Assembly: GCA_041390365.1 (NCBI GenBank)
Contig: JAWKQB010000001.1
Span: forward strand, 620,001 to 684,000
Reading direction: 5' to 3'
Origin: Syntrophotaleaceae bacterium
GTDB taxonomy: Bacteria; Desulfobacterota; Desulfuromonadia; Desulfuromonadales; Syntrophotaleaceae
DNA: 64,000 nt
Made by a program: the position numbers and the translations under genes. The notes beneath the pieces are model-generated. The model was not told the origin of the DNA. It did no database searches and saw only the letters and a program-made list of their open reading frames with translations. Shown here one piece after another: positions 7,614-16,450 of the stretch; the first letter of the stretch is position 1, and each line of letters starts with the position of its first letter.

Positions 7614-8744
7614 ATGATACGCATTCTGCACACCGCCGATCTCCATCTCGATGCCCCCTTTCCGGGGCTGGGCTGTCGCGCGGCGCGACGGCAGATCGAT
7701 TTCCTTGAAACCTTCGAACGGATCATCACCGCCGCCATCAAGAACGAAGTCCACCTGTTGGCGATTGCCGGCGACCTGTTCGATCATCCCCGGCCCTCTC
7801 CTTTAGCTCTGGGCAAGGTGCAGGCCGGCCTGAAAAGGCTGGCCGATCGGGGTATCCGCACGGTACTGCTGCCCGGCACTCACGACAATTTGGTCGCCGG
7901 TTCCTCGGTCTATCGGCAGGCGGAGTTTCCGGGGGCCGTGCTCCTCGATCAGCCGGTGCAGGCGGCACCTGTGGAACTCACCCTGGCCGGCCATCCGGTT
8001 TTCCTTTATGGGTTCGCCTATCGCAACTTTGCCTCGCAAAACGCTTTGGACGGAATGCAGCGCCGCTCGGAAGAGGGGCTGCACATCGGCTTGCTGCACG
8101 GGTCCCGGGAGGGCAGTCCCGAGTGGAACCATCGGAAAAAGGATCTGCCTTTTTCCATGTCCATGCTGAAAGGGTGGGACCTGGATTATGTCGCTCTTGG
8201 CCATTACCATGGATTTGAGATTCTGCAGGAGGAGGGCCGGATTTTCGGTTGCTATCCCGGTTCGCCCGAGGGCAAGAGGTTTGGCGAGAACGGACCCCGC
8301 CACTGTGCCCTGGTGACCGTGGATCCGAGAACGGCCAGGGTCGAACCGATTGCGGTGAACCATCGGTTTCTCGAAGAGAAAGAACTGGACCTGACCGGGT
8401 GTACGGCAATGAGCGAGGCCGTGGAAAAAATCCTCCCTCTGGCAAACCCGAATCTGCTGCTCCGTCTGACCATGACCGGCACCGTCGAGATCCCCCTCGA
8501 TCTCGCGGCCCTGGAGAGCCGCTGTGAGGGAGATTTCTTCTATCTGGAACTGAGGGACCGCACCCGTCTTTTCGACAGCGCCTTTGTCCGGCAGATCGAA
8601 AAGGAGGAAACAGTCCGGGGTGTTTTTGTACGCCGCACCCGGGAATTGATGGCCCGGGCCGACGGCGAGCAGCGGTTGATTCTCGACGAGGCGTTCCGAG
8701 AAGTTTTGGCGCGTTTCAAGGTCTTTGCGGGAGGAGATTCATGA
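7614..8744 (+). CDS. SbcD/YhaO-like DNA repair metallophosphoesterase
   Basis: The 376-residue product carries the Mre11/SbcD calcineurin-type motifs in order: DLHLD (residues 9-13), GDLFD (about 56-60), GTHD (about 86-89), LLHGS and GHYH. These bind two metal ions for exonuclease/endonuclease action on DNA ends. The third motif is GTHD instead of the usual GNHD, so a metal-ligand Asn is replaced by Thr; activity may be altered. It overlaps the next gene by ATGA (8741-8744), the standard coupling of nuclease and ATPase subunits. The protein resembles the Firmicute-type YhaO more than classic SbcD, since its partner has a membrane segment like YhaN. Confidence 0.85.
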   Translation: MIRILHTADLHLDAPFPGLGCRAARRQIDFLETFERIITAAIKNEVHLLAIAGDLFDHPRPSPLALGKVQAGLKRLADRGIRTVLLPGTHDNLVAGSSVYRQAEFPGAVLLDQPVQAAPVELTLAGHPVFLYGFAYRNFASQNALDGMQRRSEEGLHIGLLHGSREGSPEWNHRKKDLPFSMSMLKGWDLDYVALGHYHGFEILQEEGRIFGCYPGSPEGKRFGENGPRHCALVTVDPRTARVEPIAVNHRFLEEKELDLTGCTAMSEAVEKILPLANPNLLLRLTMTGTVEIPLDLAALESRCEGDFFYLELRDRTRLFDSAFVRQIEKEETVRGVFVRRTRELMARADGEQRLILDEAFREVLARFKVFAGGDS

Positions 8745-10957
8745 TCCTGCGCACTGTCGAACTGAAGCATTTCGGCAAGTTCTCCGAACGTGCCTTCGAT
8801 TTCCGCCGGGGCATGAATCTGGTCGTGGGACCGAATGAATCGGGCAAATCGACCTTGATGGAAGCAATTCCGGCGGTTCTGTTCGGTCTGCGGGACAAGG
8901 ATCGCTTCAAACCCTGGGGGCGCCAGGGCAACAGCGAAGCCGCTCTCGCCCTGGAGAACGGCGGCCGCACCCTTCGCATCGAGAGAAATATCCTGACCGA
9001 TCAGGTGACCCTGGTGGAGCGGGACGATCTCTACCAGGTGCTTTATCAGTTCGAAGGCAAGGCCGCGCCGCAGGGTCGCTCCTCCGAGCGAAAGGAGTAT
9101 TACGATCAGCTTTCCAGGCTGTTCGCCGTGGCCGAGGAGAGCATCTTTCGAGCCAGCCTCTTTGTCGGCCAGGGGGCCCTGGAACTGGCGGATCGCGGTC
9201 TGGCTTCGCGGCTCAAGACTCTGCTTTCCGGCTTTCTCGAAGTCGACTATGACAGGGTACTCGAATCTTTGGAGGAGGATTATTTCGCCATCACCCGGAA
9301 AAATCCCTGGGGCAAGGACAAGACCAGGGATCGGGAGCTGGACGAAGTGTTCGAACGGATCGAACATCTGCAGCAGCGCTGGATTGCCGCCCAGGAGGGG
9401 ATTCGGGAGCTTGAATCGATCCGCAAAGCCATTCGCGAACTGCAGGATTCCATCGAGACCGACCGCAGGGAGCGGGAAAAGGGCGAGCGGTACCTCGACC
9501 GGGTTCGCAAGCATTGGCAGCTGAAGGAAAAGGAGGGCGGCCTGCGCCGGGATTTCGTTCGCATCGATCGGGAAGCCGGCAAGGTCGGGGATCTGGAACA
9601 GCGGCGGCAGGAGCTTGAAAGCGAACTCTCCAAGACCGGTCTGCCCTTTGAGATGCCGCCTGAACTTCCGGTCCTGCTGACGGAAGCGGAAGAGACCCGC
9701 AAGGAAATGGTCGGTCTGCAGAGCGAAACCAATGCCCTGCAGGAGGAGTTGCGAAAACAGAAAAATCCTCCGACCAAAGCACCACTGCTGATTTCCCTCG
9801 CTGTCCTGACGGTCTGCCTGCTGGCGGCCTTGCTGACCGACGGGCTGGCGGTGCTGGCCTGGTCCCTTTTCAGTGCTGCGGTGCTCGGAATCTGGGGACA
9901 TTATTTCTGGCGATTCAACCAGAAACGCACCGAACGCAGCCGTCTGCAGGGACAGAACCAGATTCTCGAACGGCGACGCGATGAGGCCCGCCAGCGGTTG
10001 GAGCGGCTGAAAGAACGTTTCGAAGCCTCCGGTCTCTCCCCCTCGCCGGTGGAGCTGGTCCGCATGCAGAAAAACCTGGCGCGGCATCAGCAGCTGCTGG
10101 AGAAGTACCGGGAAGTGGTCAGCGCCCTCGGGGTACTGGAAAAATCGGAACAGCTCGGCGAAGAAAGGGCCCACGTGACCCGGGAACTGGCCGTGCTGGA
10201 TGAGCGGATGGAGCGGGAACGGCCCCTGGCCGATGACGGCATGCTGCCCCCCGAGGAACTTCCCGAGGCCGAGGAGAAACTGCAGGCCCTGGAGGAAAGC
10301 ATCCGCCGTCGGGAAAAGGAGCTGGTGGAGTTCAGTCGCCGGGAAGCGGCCCTGGAAGGGGAGCTTGGCGATCTGCAGCAGATTGAGGATGAGGGGGAGA
10401 GCCTCAAGGAGCGGGAAATTCTTTTGTGCCGGCGGCGGGATTCACTGGCGGCGGCGATCGAACTGCTGTCCGGATCGGTTGAGGAGTTTCGCAGCAACTA
10501 TCTGAACCGTTTTGCCGAGGAGGTTGGGAACCGGTTGGGGATGGTGACCGGCGGGCGATATCGGAAGGTCCGCCTCGACGACGATTTTTCCCTCCAGGTT
10601 CAGGTCCGGGAGAGGGAATGGCGGCCAATAGAACAGTTCAGCCGAGGCACGAACGATGCCGCCTATTTCGCTGTTCGGCTGGCCCTGACCAGTCACCTCA
10701 GCCAGGGGCTGAATCTCCCGCTGCTTCTGGATGACCCCCTGGTCAACCAGGACCAGGAACGGCTCGGGGAAACCCTCAAGGTTTTGGAGAGACTGAGCAG
10801 CGAACATCAGATCATCCTGTTCAGTCATGACGATCGGCTGCTGAAAAAGGCGGCTCGCGAACGCTGGCATGTGGTCACTCTGAATGATCAGCCGAATGTG
10901 ACGTTTCCGGCTGCCCAGGAAAGGAAGGAAGATGCTCAACAACTGTCTTTTCTGTAA
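8741..10957 (+). CDS. SbcC/YhaN-like SMC-type ATPase with central membrane segment
   Basis: A 738-residue Rad50/SbcC-type ATPase. The Walker A GPNESGKST lies at residues 30-38. Long charged coiled-coil stretches flank a hydrophobic pair of membrane helices at about residues 347-390 in place of a zinc hook. The C-terminal half-ATPase has a signature-like FSRGTNDAAYFAVRLAL and Walker B LPLLLDDPLVNQD, then a D-loop/switch ILFSHDDRLL. The membrane insertion and size match the YhaN type, so the complex with the preceding nuclease may act at the membrane. Start is the ATG overlapping the nuclease stop; the end overlaps the HIT gene by 26 bp. Confidence 0.85.
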   Translation: MILRTVELKHFGKFSERAFDFRRGMNLVVGPNESGKSTLMEAIPAVLFGLRDKDRFKPWGRQGNSEAALALENGGRTLRIERNILTDQVTLVERDDLYQVLYQFEGKAAPQGRSSERKEYYDQLSRLFAVAEESIFRASLFVGQGALELADRGLASRLKTLLSGFLEVDYDRVLESLEEDYFAITRKNPWGKDKTRDRELDEVFERIEHLQQRWIAAQEGIRELESIRKAIRELQDSIETDRREREKGERYLDRVRKHWQLKEKEGGLRRDFVRIDREAGKVGDLEQRRQELESELSKTGLPFEMPPELPVLLTEAEETRKEMVGLQSETNALQEELRKQKNPPTKAPLLISLAVLTVCLLAALLTDGLAVLAWSLFSAAVLGIWGHYFWRFNQKRTERSRLQGQNQILERRRDEARQRLERLKERFEASGLSPSPVELVRMQKNLARHQQLLEKYREVVSALGVLEKSEQLGEERAHVTRELAVLDERMERERPLADDGMLPPEELPEAEEKLQALEESIRRREKELVEFSRREAALEGELGDLQQIEDEGESLKEREILLCRRRDSLAAAIELLSGSVEEFRSNYLNRFAEEVGNRLGMVTGGRYRKVRLDDDFSLQVQVREREWRPIEQFSRGTNDAAYFAVRLALTSHLSQGLNLPLLLDDPLVNQDQERLGETLKVLERLSSEHQIILFSHDDRLLKKAARERWHVVTLNDQPNVTFPAAQERKEDAQQLSFL

Positions 10958-11279
10958 GATCATCGCCGGGGAGATACCCGGCAAGCTGGTTTACCAGGAT
11001 GATCGAATTGTCGCCCTGCAGGACATCGCGCCGCAGGCTCCGCATCACTATCTGCTCATCCCCCGCAAGCATCTGGCCACCACCCTCGATTTGGGCGAAG
11101 AGGACAAGGATCTTGTCGGGCATATTTTCCTGGTGGCGGCCAGACTCGCAGAAGAGATGGGCTTTTCCGACCAGGGATTCAGGGTCGTCAATAACTGCAA
11201 CGAAGGGGCGGGTCAAACCGTCTGGCATATTCATTTCCATCTGCTGGGCGGGCGCGCCTTCCATTGGCCCCCCGGTTAG
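10932..11279 (+). CDS. HIT-family nucleotide hydrolase/transferase
   Basis: The 115-residue protein is a full-length histidine-triad protein. It starts CLFCKIIAGEIP, has the mid-domain PHHYLLIPRKH, and ends with the triad WHIHFHLLGG (about residues 97-106), whose His residues form the nucleotide phosphoramidase site. Family members hydrolyse AMP-linked phosphoramidates and are often called HinT-like. Translation starts inside the preceding ATPase gene (26-bp overlap), after the AGGAAGGAAG ribosome site, so it is coupled to the SbcDC-like pair, although no functional link is established. Confidence 0.93.
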   Translation: MLNNCLFCKIIAGEIPGKLVYQDDRIVALQDIAPQAPHHYLLIPRKHLATTLDLGEEDKDLVGHIFLVAARLAEEMGFSDQGFRVVNNCNEGAGQTVWHIHFHLLGGRAFHWPPG

Positions 11280-11285
11280 CCCGGT

Positions 11286-11669
11286 CTACAATTTTCCTTT
11301 TTCCGGAGGAGCTTTTTTCGCCTGCTCCCTTTCCAGCTCCTCCTTGCAATCCACACAGTACCGGGCATGAGGGCGGATCTCCAGGCGCTCTGTCGCGATC
11401 GGTTCCCCGCAACTCTGGCATAAGCCGTACTCGCCGTTTTCGATGCGGTCCAGTGCTTCATCGATTCGCATGATTTCCTCACGCGTGCTTTCGCTGAGCA
11501 GGTGAAGTGTGTCCTGCAGGATATCGGTCAGGCTCATGTCTCCCACGTCGGGCACTCCCTGGTCGATAAGGGCGGCCGCCGCCGCGCTTCTGTCCCGGAA
11601 TTCGGTCAAAAGTTCCTCCCGGCGTGCCAGAAGGTGCTTTTTGATTTCGGCGATTTTGTTTTCCCTCAT
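11286..11669 (-). CDS. DksA/TraR-family C4 zinc-finger protein
   Basis: The 127-residue protein has an N-terminal helical hairpin (residues 1-75, with the acidic tip region DVGDMSLTD) and a C-terminal C4 zinc finger, CQSCG and CVDCK separated by about 20 residues. DksA-like proteins enter the RNA polymerase secondary channel and act with ppGpp on transcription initiation. The canonical DksA tip is DxxDxA; here it is less clear, so it may be a DksA paralogue rather than DksA itself. The ATG at 11669 follows GAGGAG. It ends convergently seven bases from the HIT gene. An RSH-family gene is divergently transcribed 275 bp away, which is suggestive. Confidence 0.88.
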   Translation of the reverse strand: MRENKIAEIKKHLLARREELLTEFRDRSAAAAALIDQGVPDVGDMSLTDILQDTLHLLSESTREEIMRIDEALDRIENGEYGLCQSCGEPIATERLEIRPHARYCVDCKEELEREQAKKAPPEKGKL

Positions 11670-11944
11670 TTCTGCTCCTCGCAGTCAGTGGTTACAGCCG
11701 AGAAAAAACGGCCGCAAAGGCGAATGGCGATCCTATTTACAGCTTATGTCCGTGCCGGAATCATGTCAATTGACCCAGCTGGTGCCCCATGCGGCTCCTG
11801 ATGACGATAATGGCAAAGGGCCCCTGGTTTGCCGCAGGTGCCAGTCAAAACATCCTCGGCTTCAATCGTTTTAAAAACAGCCTTGCCGGGCATCCTTTTC
11901 TTGTCTAAGATGAAACTTCCACCACCAAATTTGATCGAGGTTTT

Positions 11945-13396
11945 ATGTATCTGCCGGCAGGCGATGAAAAAAAAGAACGGCGAATGATCAATGAGATCAT
12001 GGAATTGCTGGTCACCCATTACGGTGGTGGTCTGAGCGAAGAGGCTCTGGACGAGGGCATAACAACCCTGCACCGGGCCATTGAAATGGCCCGCAATGCC
12101 CATGCCGGACAATACCGCAAATCGGGTGAGCCTTATTTTTTCCATCCATTGAGGGTTGCCCATATGGCGGCGCGCCATTGGATGGACTTCGCCTCGATCA
12201 TTGCCTGCCTGCTCCACGACGTGGTCGAGGACACACCGGTCACCCTGGCGGAGGTCGAGTCGCTGTTCGGGGAAGAGGTGGCTTTGCTGGTCAACGGCTT
12301 GACCAAGGTGAGCGGGGGGGAACTCAGCCGTGAAACCCTCAAGGCGGAAACCTACCGCAAGCAGCTGCTTCTGGCCATCGAGGACGTCAGGGTTTTGTGC
12401 CTGAAATTCTGGGACCGTATGGACAATCTTGAAACCATCAAGGCTCTCGACCCCGAAAAACAGGCCCTGATCGCTGAAGAAACCAAGTCGGTTTATGTCC
12501 CACTGGCCCGCCATCTCGGGATGGGGAACGTGGCCGTCAATCTGGAGGCCCTGTCGCTGCGTATCCTCTATCCCGGCCGGGCCGATCGCTATCAGAGAAC
12601 CATCAATGCCCTCAGATCAGAGGTGGAAACCAGTCTTCGCAAGGTCCGCTCCGCCGTTTCGCAGGCCTTCGAACACCACAAACTGCCGGCCACTCTCAAG
12701 GATCGCTGGCGTCCCTTCTCGGTGGCGGCGGCCCGGGCCATGAGCCGCGGTCTGCCCACCCTGTATACCCTGGAGATTCAGGTCGACCGCACCATGGAGG
12801 CCTACCTGGCTCTGGGCGTGCTGCACAGCCTCTATCATCCGATTCCCGGAAAACTGCGCGATCATCTCACCGTCCCGTCCCAGTTCGGCTATCAGTCCCT
12901 GAAAACATCGGTGCAGGCCGGGGAGCTTCGGCTGCGGGTTGAGATCACCACCCGCAAGCTGGCGCGATTCAACGAATCCGGTGTACTGACCCCGGGCTTC
13001 GAATTTCGCCGGGACAATTTTCAGGAGCTGATGCGCTCCCTGCTCGAGGGGGAATCCGCCATAGACCCCGAGAGTTTGCGGCTGGCTTCGGCCTCCATTC
13101 AGGTCTACACTCCCGAGGGGGATATCTGCACTCTGCCGGAGGGAAGCAGCGCCCTCGACTTCGCCTTTGCGATTCACGAAAAGGTCGGGTTGTATGCCTG
13201 GCGGGCGCGCATCAACGGGCAGACGCGGCAGCTCAAATCCCGTCTTCTGGACGGTGACCAGGTCGAGATTGAGCGGAGTTCCACCCCGACCGTACTGCCC
13301 AAATGGCTCGACTGGGCGGTCACCCCGCGGGCAAGAAATCAGATCCGGAAGTTTTTGCGGGTCAAGGTCAAGGAAGAGATTGTGACTGCGGACTGA
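11945..13396 (+). CDS. RelA/SpoT homologue with intact HD domain and degenerate synthetase domain
   Basis: The 483-residue protein has an HD phosphohydrolase domain (about residues 35-190) with GQYRKSGEPYFFHP, LLHDVVEDT and FWDRMDN, so the H, HD and D metal ligands of ppGpp hydrolases are all kept. The following synthetase-like region keeps the scaffold YHPIPGKLRDHLTVPSQFGYQSL, but the expected DLxAIR aspartate aligns with YTLEIQV and GYQSLHT has become GYQSLKT. A TGS domain (about 385-445) follows, then a short tail; the ACT/RIS regulatory region of full RSH proteins is absent. The likely role is (p)ppGpp hydrolysis or binding without synthesis. The ATG at 11945 has a GAGG site. Confidence 0.85.
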   Translation: MYLPAGDEKKERRMINEIMELLVTHYGGGLSEEALDEGITTLHRAIEMARNAHAGQYRKSGEPYFFHPLRVAHMAARHWMDFASIIACLLHDVVEDTPVTLAEVESLFGEEVALLVNGLTKVSGGELSRETLKAETYRKQLLLAIEDVRVLCLKFWDRMDNLETIKALDPEKQALIAEETKSVYVPLARHLGMGNVAVNLEALSLRILYPGRADRYQRTINALRSEVETSLRKVRSAVSQAFEHHKLPATLKDRWRPFSVAAARAMSRGLPTLYTLEIQVDRTMEAYLALGVLHSLYHPIPGKLRDHLTVPSQFGYQSLKTSVQAGELRLRVEITTRKLARFNESGVLTPGFEFRRDNFQELMRSLLEGESAIDPESLRLASASIQVYTPEGDICTLPEGSSALDFAFAIHEKVGLYAWRARINGQTRQLKSRLLDGDQVEIERSSTPTVLPKWLDWAVTPRARNQIRKFLRVKVKEEIVTAD

Positions 13397-13406
13397 AGGG
13401 GTTCAA

Positions 13407-14378
13407 TCAGTTTGTCGCGGCGAGCAGGTGGTGGAAATTGCGTTCGGCGGGGAGAAGGCCGACGGAGGGGGCGGGTTTCTGCAGACGGACCGAGGCCAGC
13501 CGTGCCAGATCGTTGCCCCGGATCATGGAGCGGATCTCCCGGACGTAATCGTCGCGGCGGGTGGAGTAGAGTCGAAGTCCTGCGGCCAGATCGATGCCGC
13601 GCAACCCCATTCCCTTATCGCGCAGCATGGCCCGCAATTCGCGCAGTGAGCCGTAGGCCCGGTGGGAGTTGAGATTTTTCATGTAAGCACGGACCGAGTC
13701 ATAAAGAGTGGGGAATCGCTGCACTTCGTGGGTCTCGCCTGCGGAGCGGTCCAAAGGAACCATCCCGGTCCCCGAGGCGTAGGTCCATAGCCCGAAGAGG
13801 TTATTTCCTTCCAGCGCAAAGCGGGACGTCCCGTAAGCCGATTCGTTGGCGGCCTGAGCCAGAACCATGGAGGGCGGCAGCACATCGAGCCTTTTCAGCA
13901 GGTTCCGGCGGGCGAGGGGATCGAGCAGGGGATTGCCCTGAACGTTGTATTCCCGGCTGCTGTTCAGCAGGCTGCGGTGCTGGGCCGCAGTGAGGGACAG
14001 GCCCGCGTCATAATGATCCAGGGCGGTTATCACTTCCTGTCGCTGATGACGGATCTCCTCGTTGACCATCAGCACCATGGGCAGCAGGGAGAGGTAAAAC
14101 AGCCGTTTCTTTTCCTTGACCTCCCTCAGTTCCTGAAAATCGGGAGGCAAAGTCGCCATGATGAAGGGCGGCACTCCCTGATCCAGGTTGTCCCAGTGGT
14201 AGCGGTTGCCCGCCATGAAGGTCCTCAAGTCATGGCAAGTGGCAGGGGCGATGATCGGAACCGACGAGTAGGAAAATTCCGATTCCCTGGAAGCCGTTGA
14301 CGACCCCTGCCTGCACCCTCCCGCCACCAGGGCGGCCAGTGCGAACATCGGGCCTATTTTCAGTATCAGATTCTTCAT
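13407..14378 (-). CDS. Bax-like N-acetylglucosaminidase lipoprotein (GH73-type)
   Basis: The 323-residue product begins with a signal peptide and lipobox LVAGGC near residue 22, predicting a lipid-anchored periplasmic protein. The C-terminal half matches the Bax/LytF-type glucosaminidase fold: SMVLAQAANESAYGTSRFA with the catalytic-type Glu, NNLFGLWTYASGTG, and the YDSVRAYMKNLNSHRAY block. Such proteins cut the glycan chain of peptidoglycan. The gene ends ten bases from the convergent RSH gene. The start ATG at 14378 is supported by the signal peptide. A second cell-wall enzyme, a lytic transglycosylase, lies about 500 bp upstream. Confidence 0.87.
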   Translation of the reverse strand: MKNLILKIGPMFALAALVAGGCRQGSSTASRESEFSYSSVPIIAPATCHDLRTFMAGNRYHWDNLDQGVPPFIMATLPPDFQELREVKEKKRLFYLSLLPMVLMVNEEIRHQRQEVITALDHYDAGLSLTAAQHRSLLNSSREYNVQGNPLLDPLARRNLLKRLDVLPPSMVLAQAANESAYGTSRFALEGNNLFGLWTYASGTGMVPLDRSAGETHEVQRFPTLYDSVRAYMKNLNSHRAYGSLRELRAMLRDKGMGLRGIDLAAGLRLYSTRRDDYVREIRSMIRGNDLARLASVRLQKPAPSVGLLPAERNFHHLLAATN

Positions 14379-14503
14379 CCTCGCCTTTCAAGATACAGGA
14401 GCAACCCGCTCGAAAGTACCTTAAGATATAACAGTTGGCGGCCTTAATGCAAGTTTTGAGGTTAAGTGTTTGATATTAAAGAAAAAAATCTTCGGAGGAG
14501 CGT

Positions 14504-14920
14504 ATGAAAAGCTATCGCAAGGAGCTCTGGTTCAACCTGCCTCAACGCAGAGGGTTCATCAACATAACCCCGGAAGTGGAGCTCTGTCTGAAGGAGAGCG
14601 GAGTGCGGGAAGGTCTCGTGCTCTGCAATGCGATGCACATCACGGCCTCGGTGTTTATCAACGACGACGAATCGGGCCTGCACCAGGATTTCGACCGCTG
14701 GCTGGAAAGACTCGCGCCGCACGAACCGGTCTCCGGTTATCGTCACAATGTCGGCGAAGACAACGCCGACGGCCACATGAAGCGGCAGATCATGGGGCGG
14801 GAGGTGGTGGTGGCGATTACCGAGGGCAAACTCGATTTCGGTCCCTGGGAGCAGATCTTTTATGGCGAGTTCGACGGGCGGAGGAAAAAGCGGGTGCTGG
14901 TGAAGATTATCGGGGAGTGA
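14504..14920 (+). CDS. YjbQ/UPF0047-family protein (secondary thiamine-phosphate synthase)
   Basis: The 138-residue protein is a full-length YjbQ-type protein with LVLCNAMHITASVFINDDE, the HNVGEDNADGHMKRQIMGREVVVAI core and a GPWEQIFYGEFDGRRKKRV end. The conserved histidines fit the metal site of the family. Some members have weak thiamine-phosphate synthase activity that rescues thiE mutants; the physiological role is open. A GGAGGAG site lies just before the ATG. Its last 14 bases overlap the 3' end of the convergent transglycosylase gene. Confidence 0.92.
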   Translation: MKSYRKELWFNLPQRRGFINITPEVELCLKESGVREGLVLCNAMHITASVFINDDESGLHQDFDRWLERLAPHEPVSGYRHNVGEDNADGHMKRQIMGREVVVAITEGKLDFGPWEQIFYGEFDGRRKKRVLVKIIGE

Positions 14921-15413
14921 TGGAGGCGGACGTTTTTATCTCAACTGGCTGCAAATCTGTAGACATCCCTCTCTCCGCGAGGGCCTGTTTCAGGGCTTTG
15001 AGCACCTTGCCGGCATAGACGCTCCGTTTTCCGCTGTCCATGGCGTTGTAGCAGCCGATCCCCTCTTCGGTCAGACCGTAGCGCTGCAGGCAGTCGGCCA
15101 GCACCCAGGCCCCGACCTTGACGTTGTAGCATGGGTCGCCGAGGGCGGCCCAGCGCTTCAGTCCGAGGTGCCGGGCCCAGGAGGAGTTGATCTGCATAAC
15201 GCCGAAATCGTAGGAGCCGTTGCTGTTGTAGTTGATGGCGGCGGGGTCGAACTGGGATTCAACCTTGGCGATGGCCCAGAGCAGTTCGGGGGAAATATGG
15301 TACTCCCGTCCGGCTTCTTCGAAGCAGAAGGCGCAGCTCAGCCGTGAGGCGAAAAGCACCAGCAGGAGCAGAATTAAGGGCAAGGCCGTTTTGAGCAGGC
15401 GGGCAGGGGGCAT
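14907..15413 (-). CDS. lytic transglycosylase, SLT/IagB type
   Basis: A 168-residue secreted protein: an N-terminal hydrophobic signal (residues 5-28) then a goose-lysozyme-like SLT domain with the catalytic Glu in LLWAIAKVESQFDP, YDFGVMQINSSW and GCYNAMDSGKRSVYAGKV. The small size and lone SLT domain are those of the IagB/PilT-associated transglycosylases that open peptidoglycan for trans-envelope machines. No secretion operon is adjacent, so the partner is unknown. Start ATG at 15413 follows GGAGAG. The 3' end overlaps yjbQ by 14 bp. Confidence 0.88.
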   Translation of the reverse strand: MPPARLLKTALPLILLLLVLFASRLSCAFCFEEAGREYHISPELLWAIAKVESQFDPAAINYNSNGSYDFGVMQINSSWARHLGLKRWAALGDPCYNVKVGAWVLADCLQRYGLTEEGIGCYNAMDSGKRSVYAGKVLKALKQALAERGMSTDLQPVEIKTSASITPR

Positions 15414-15440
15414 GAGGGCTCTCCGTCGCCGATGCGCAAC

Positions 15441-16253
15441 TTAACTTTTTTCGCTGGGGGGTGCAGCCTTTTTTTCCGGACGACTGGCGTAGATCATTAT
15501 CTTGACGTCGGTGAAATTTTCCACTTCTCCCGCAAAGGTTTCCACCTCGAAGTGGTCCTGTACCTTGCTTCCGGCCTCGATGAACAACTTGTTCAGTTCC
15601 TGCACTCCGATGCGATTCAAGCCGGCCCGTCTTGCCCATTCGTGGAAATCATGGGTTTTTCTCAACTCTTTTGTTTCATGAAGGATAAAGCCTGCTTCGT
15701 TGACCATGGTTTCCCACTCCTGTCGAGTATAGGCGCGGTGGTGGGTCGGGTCACGGAGTTTTTCATAGGTTTCCTGGAATTCCGCGATTTCGGGGTCGTC
15801 GGAAAGCATGGTATCGATGATCACCATGCGCCCGCCACGACGGAGAACTCTGTGGAATTCCTGCAGTGCCCTGGGCAGGTCGGGGAAGTGGTGCGGAGCT
15901 ATACGGCAGGTCAACAGGGTGAAGGCACCGGCCGGAAACGGCAGGTCTTCGGCATCGGCCTCGCGGAAGGTGACGTTCTCGACACCACCCTCTTCACTGA
16001 TGAACTCCTGGGCTTTTTTCAGCATTTGCATCGCCAGGTCCGAAGCCACGACGCTTCTCACCATGGGAGCGAAGTAAAGGGCGGTATGCCCTCCGCCGCA
16101 GGCCACATCCAGTAGAATATCGTCACCGGTCGGTTTGAGCAGCCGGGCGGCTTCGGCCAGGTCGTCGCTGGAGGCGAATCCGGGGCTTTTCACATAGCCC
16201 TCAGCGGTGCGACTGAACTGTTCCCTGACCTTGTCTTTGAAGTTTTTCGGCAT
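15441..16253 (-). CDS. class I SAM-dependent methyltransferase, UbiE/COQ5-like
   Basis: The 270-residue product has an N-terminal VREQFSRTAEGYV, motif I LLDVACGGGHTAL (about residues 47-59), an acidic VVASDLA loop, and DAEDLPFPAGAFTLLTCRIAPHHF, the order seen in UbiE-type and other small-molecule methyltransferases. The substrate is not identifiable. The ATG at 16253, preceded by AGGAGA, is chosen over the TTG three bases upstream. It stands 27 bp upstream of the transglycosylase gene on the same strand and may share its transcript, without evident functional connection. Confidence 0.82.
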   Translation of the reverse strand: MPKNFKDKVREQFSRTAEGYVKSPGFASSDDLAEAARLLKPTGDDILLDVACGGGHTALYFAPMVRSVVASDLAMQMLKKAQEFISEEGGVENVTFREADAEDLPFPAGAFTLLTCRIAPHHFPDLPRALQEFHRVLRRGGRMVIIDTMLSDDPEIAEFQETYEKLRDPTHHRAYTRQEWETMVNEAGFILHETKELRKTHDFHEWARRAGLNRIGVQELNKLFIEAGSKVQDHFEVETFAGEVENFTDVKIMIYASRPEKKAAPPSEKS

Positions 16254-16450
16254 CAAATTCTCCTGAGATTCTTGCTCCCGGCGGCCCTGTTCATGAAGCC
16301 TCGGGCTGAAGCCATTATACCATTCCGTACCGGTGTTGTTGGATCCATTAAAAGCCCTGTGTCGGCGAACATTATCATGAACAAAAAGGTTTGGGAAGTC
16401 CTGGAATGCGCTATTTTACACTGGATGTTTTTGCCCCTGCATGGCGGATT

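Noticed and set aside
8540..10174. Long minus-strand reading frame (544 codons) opposite the SbcC-like gene
   Set aside because: It is the antisense shadow of a GC-rich coiled-coil gene; no family motif and no ribosome site, and the plus-strand protein has clear Walker motifs.
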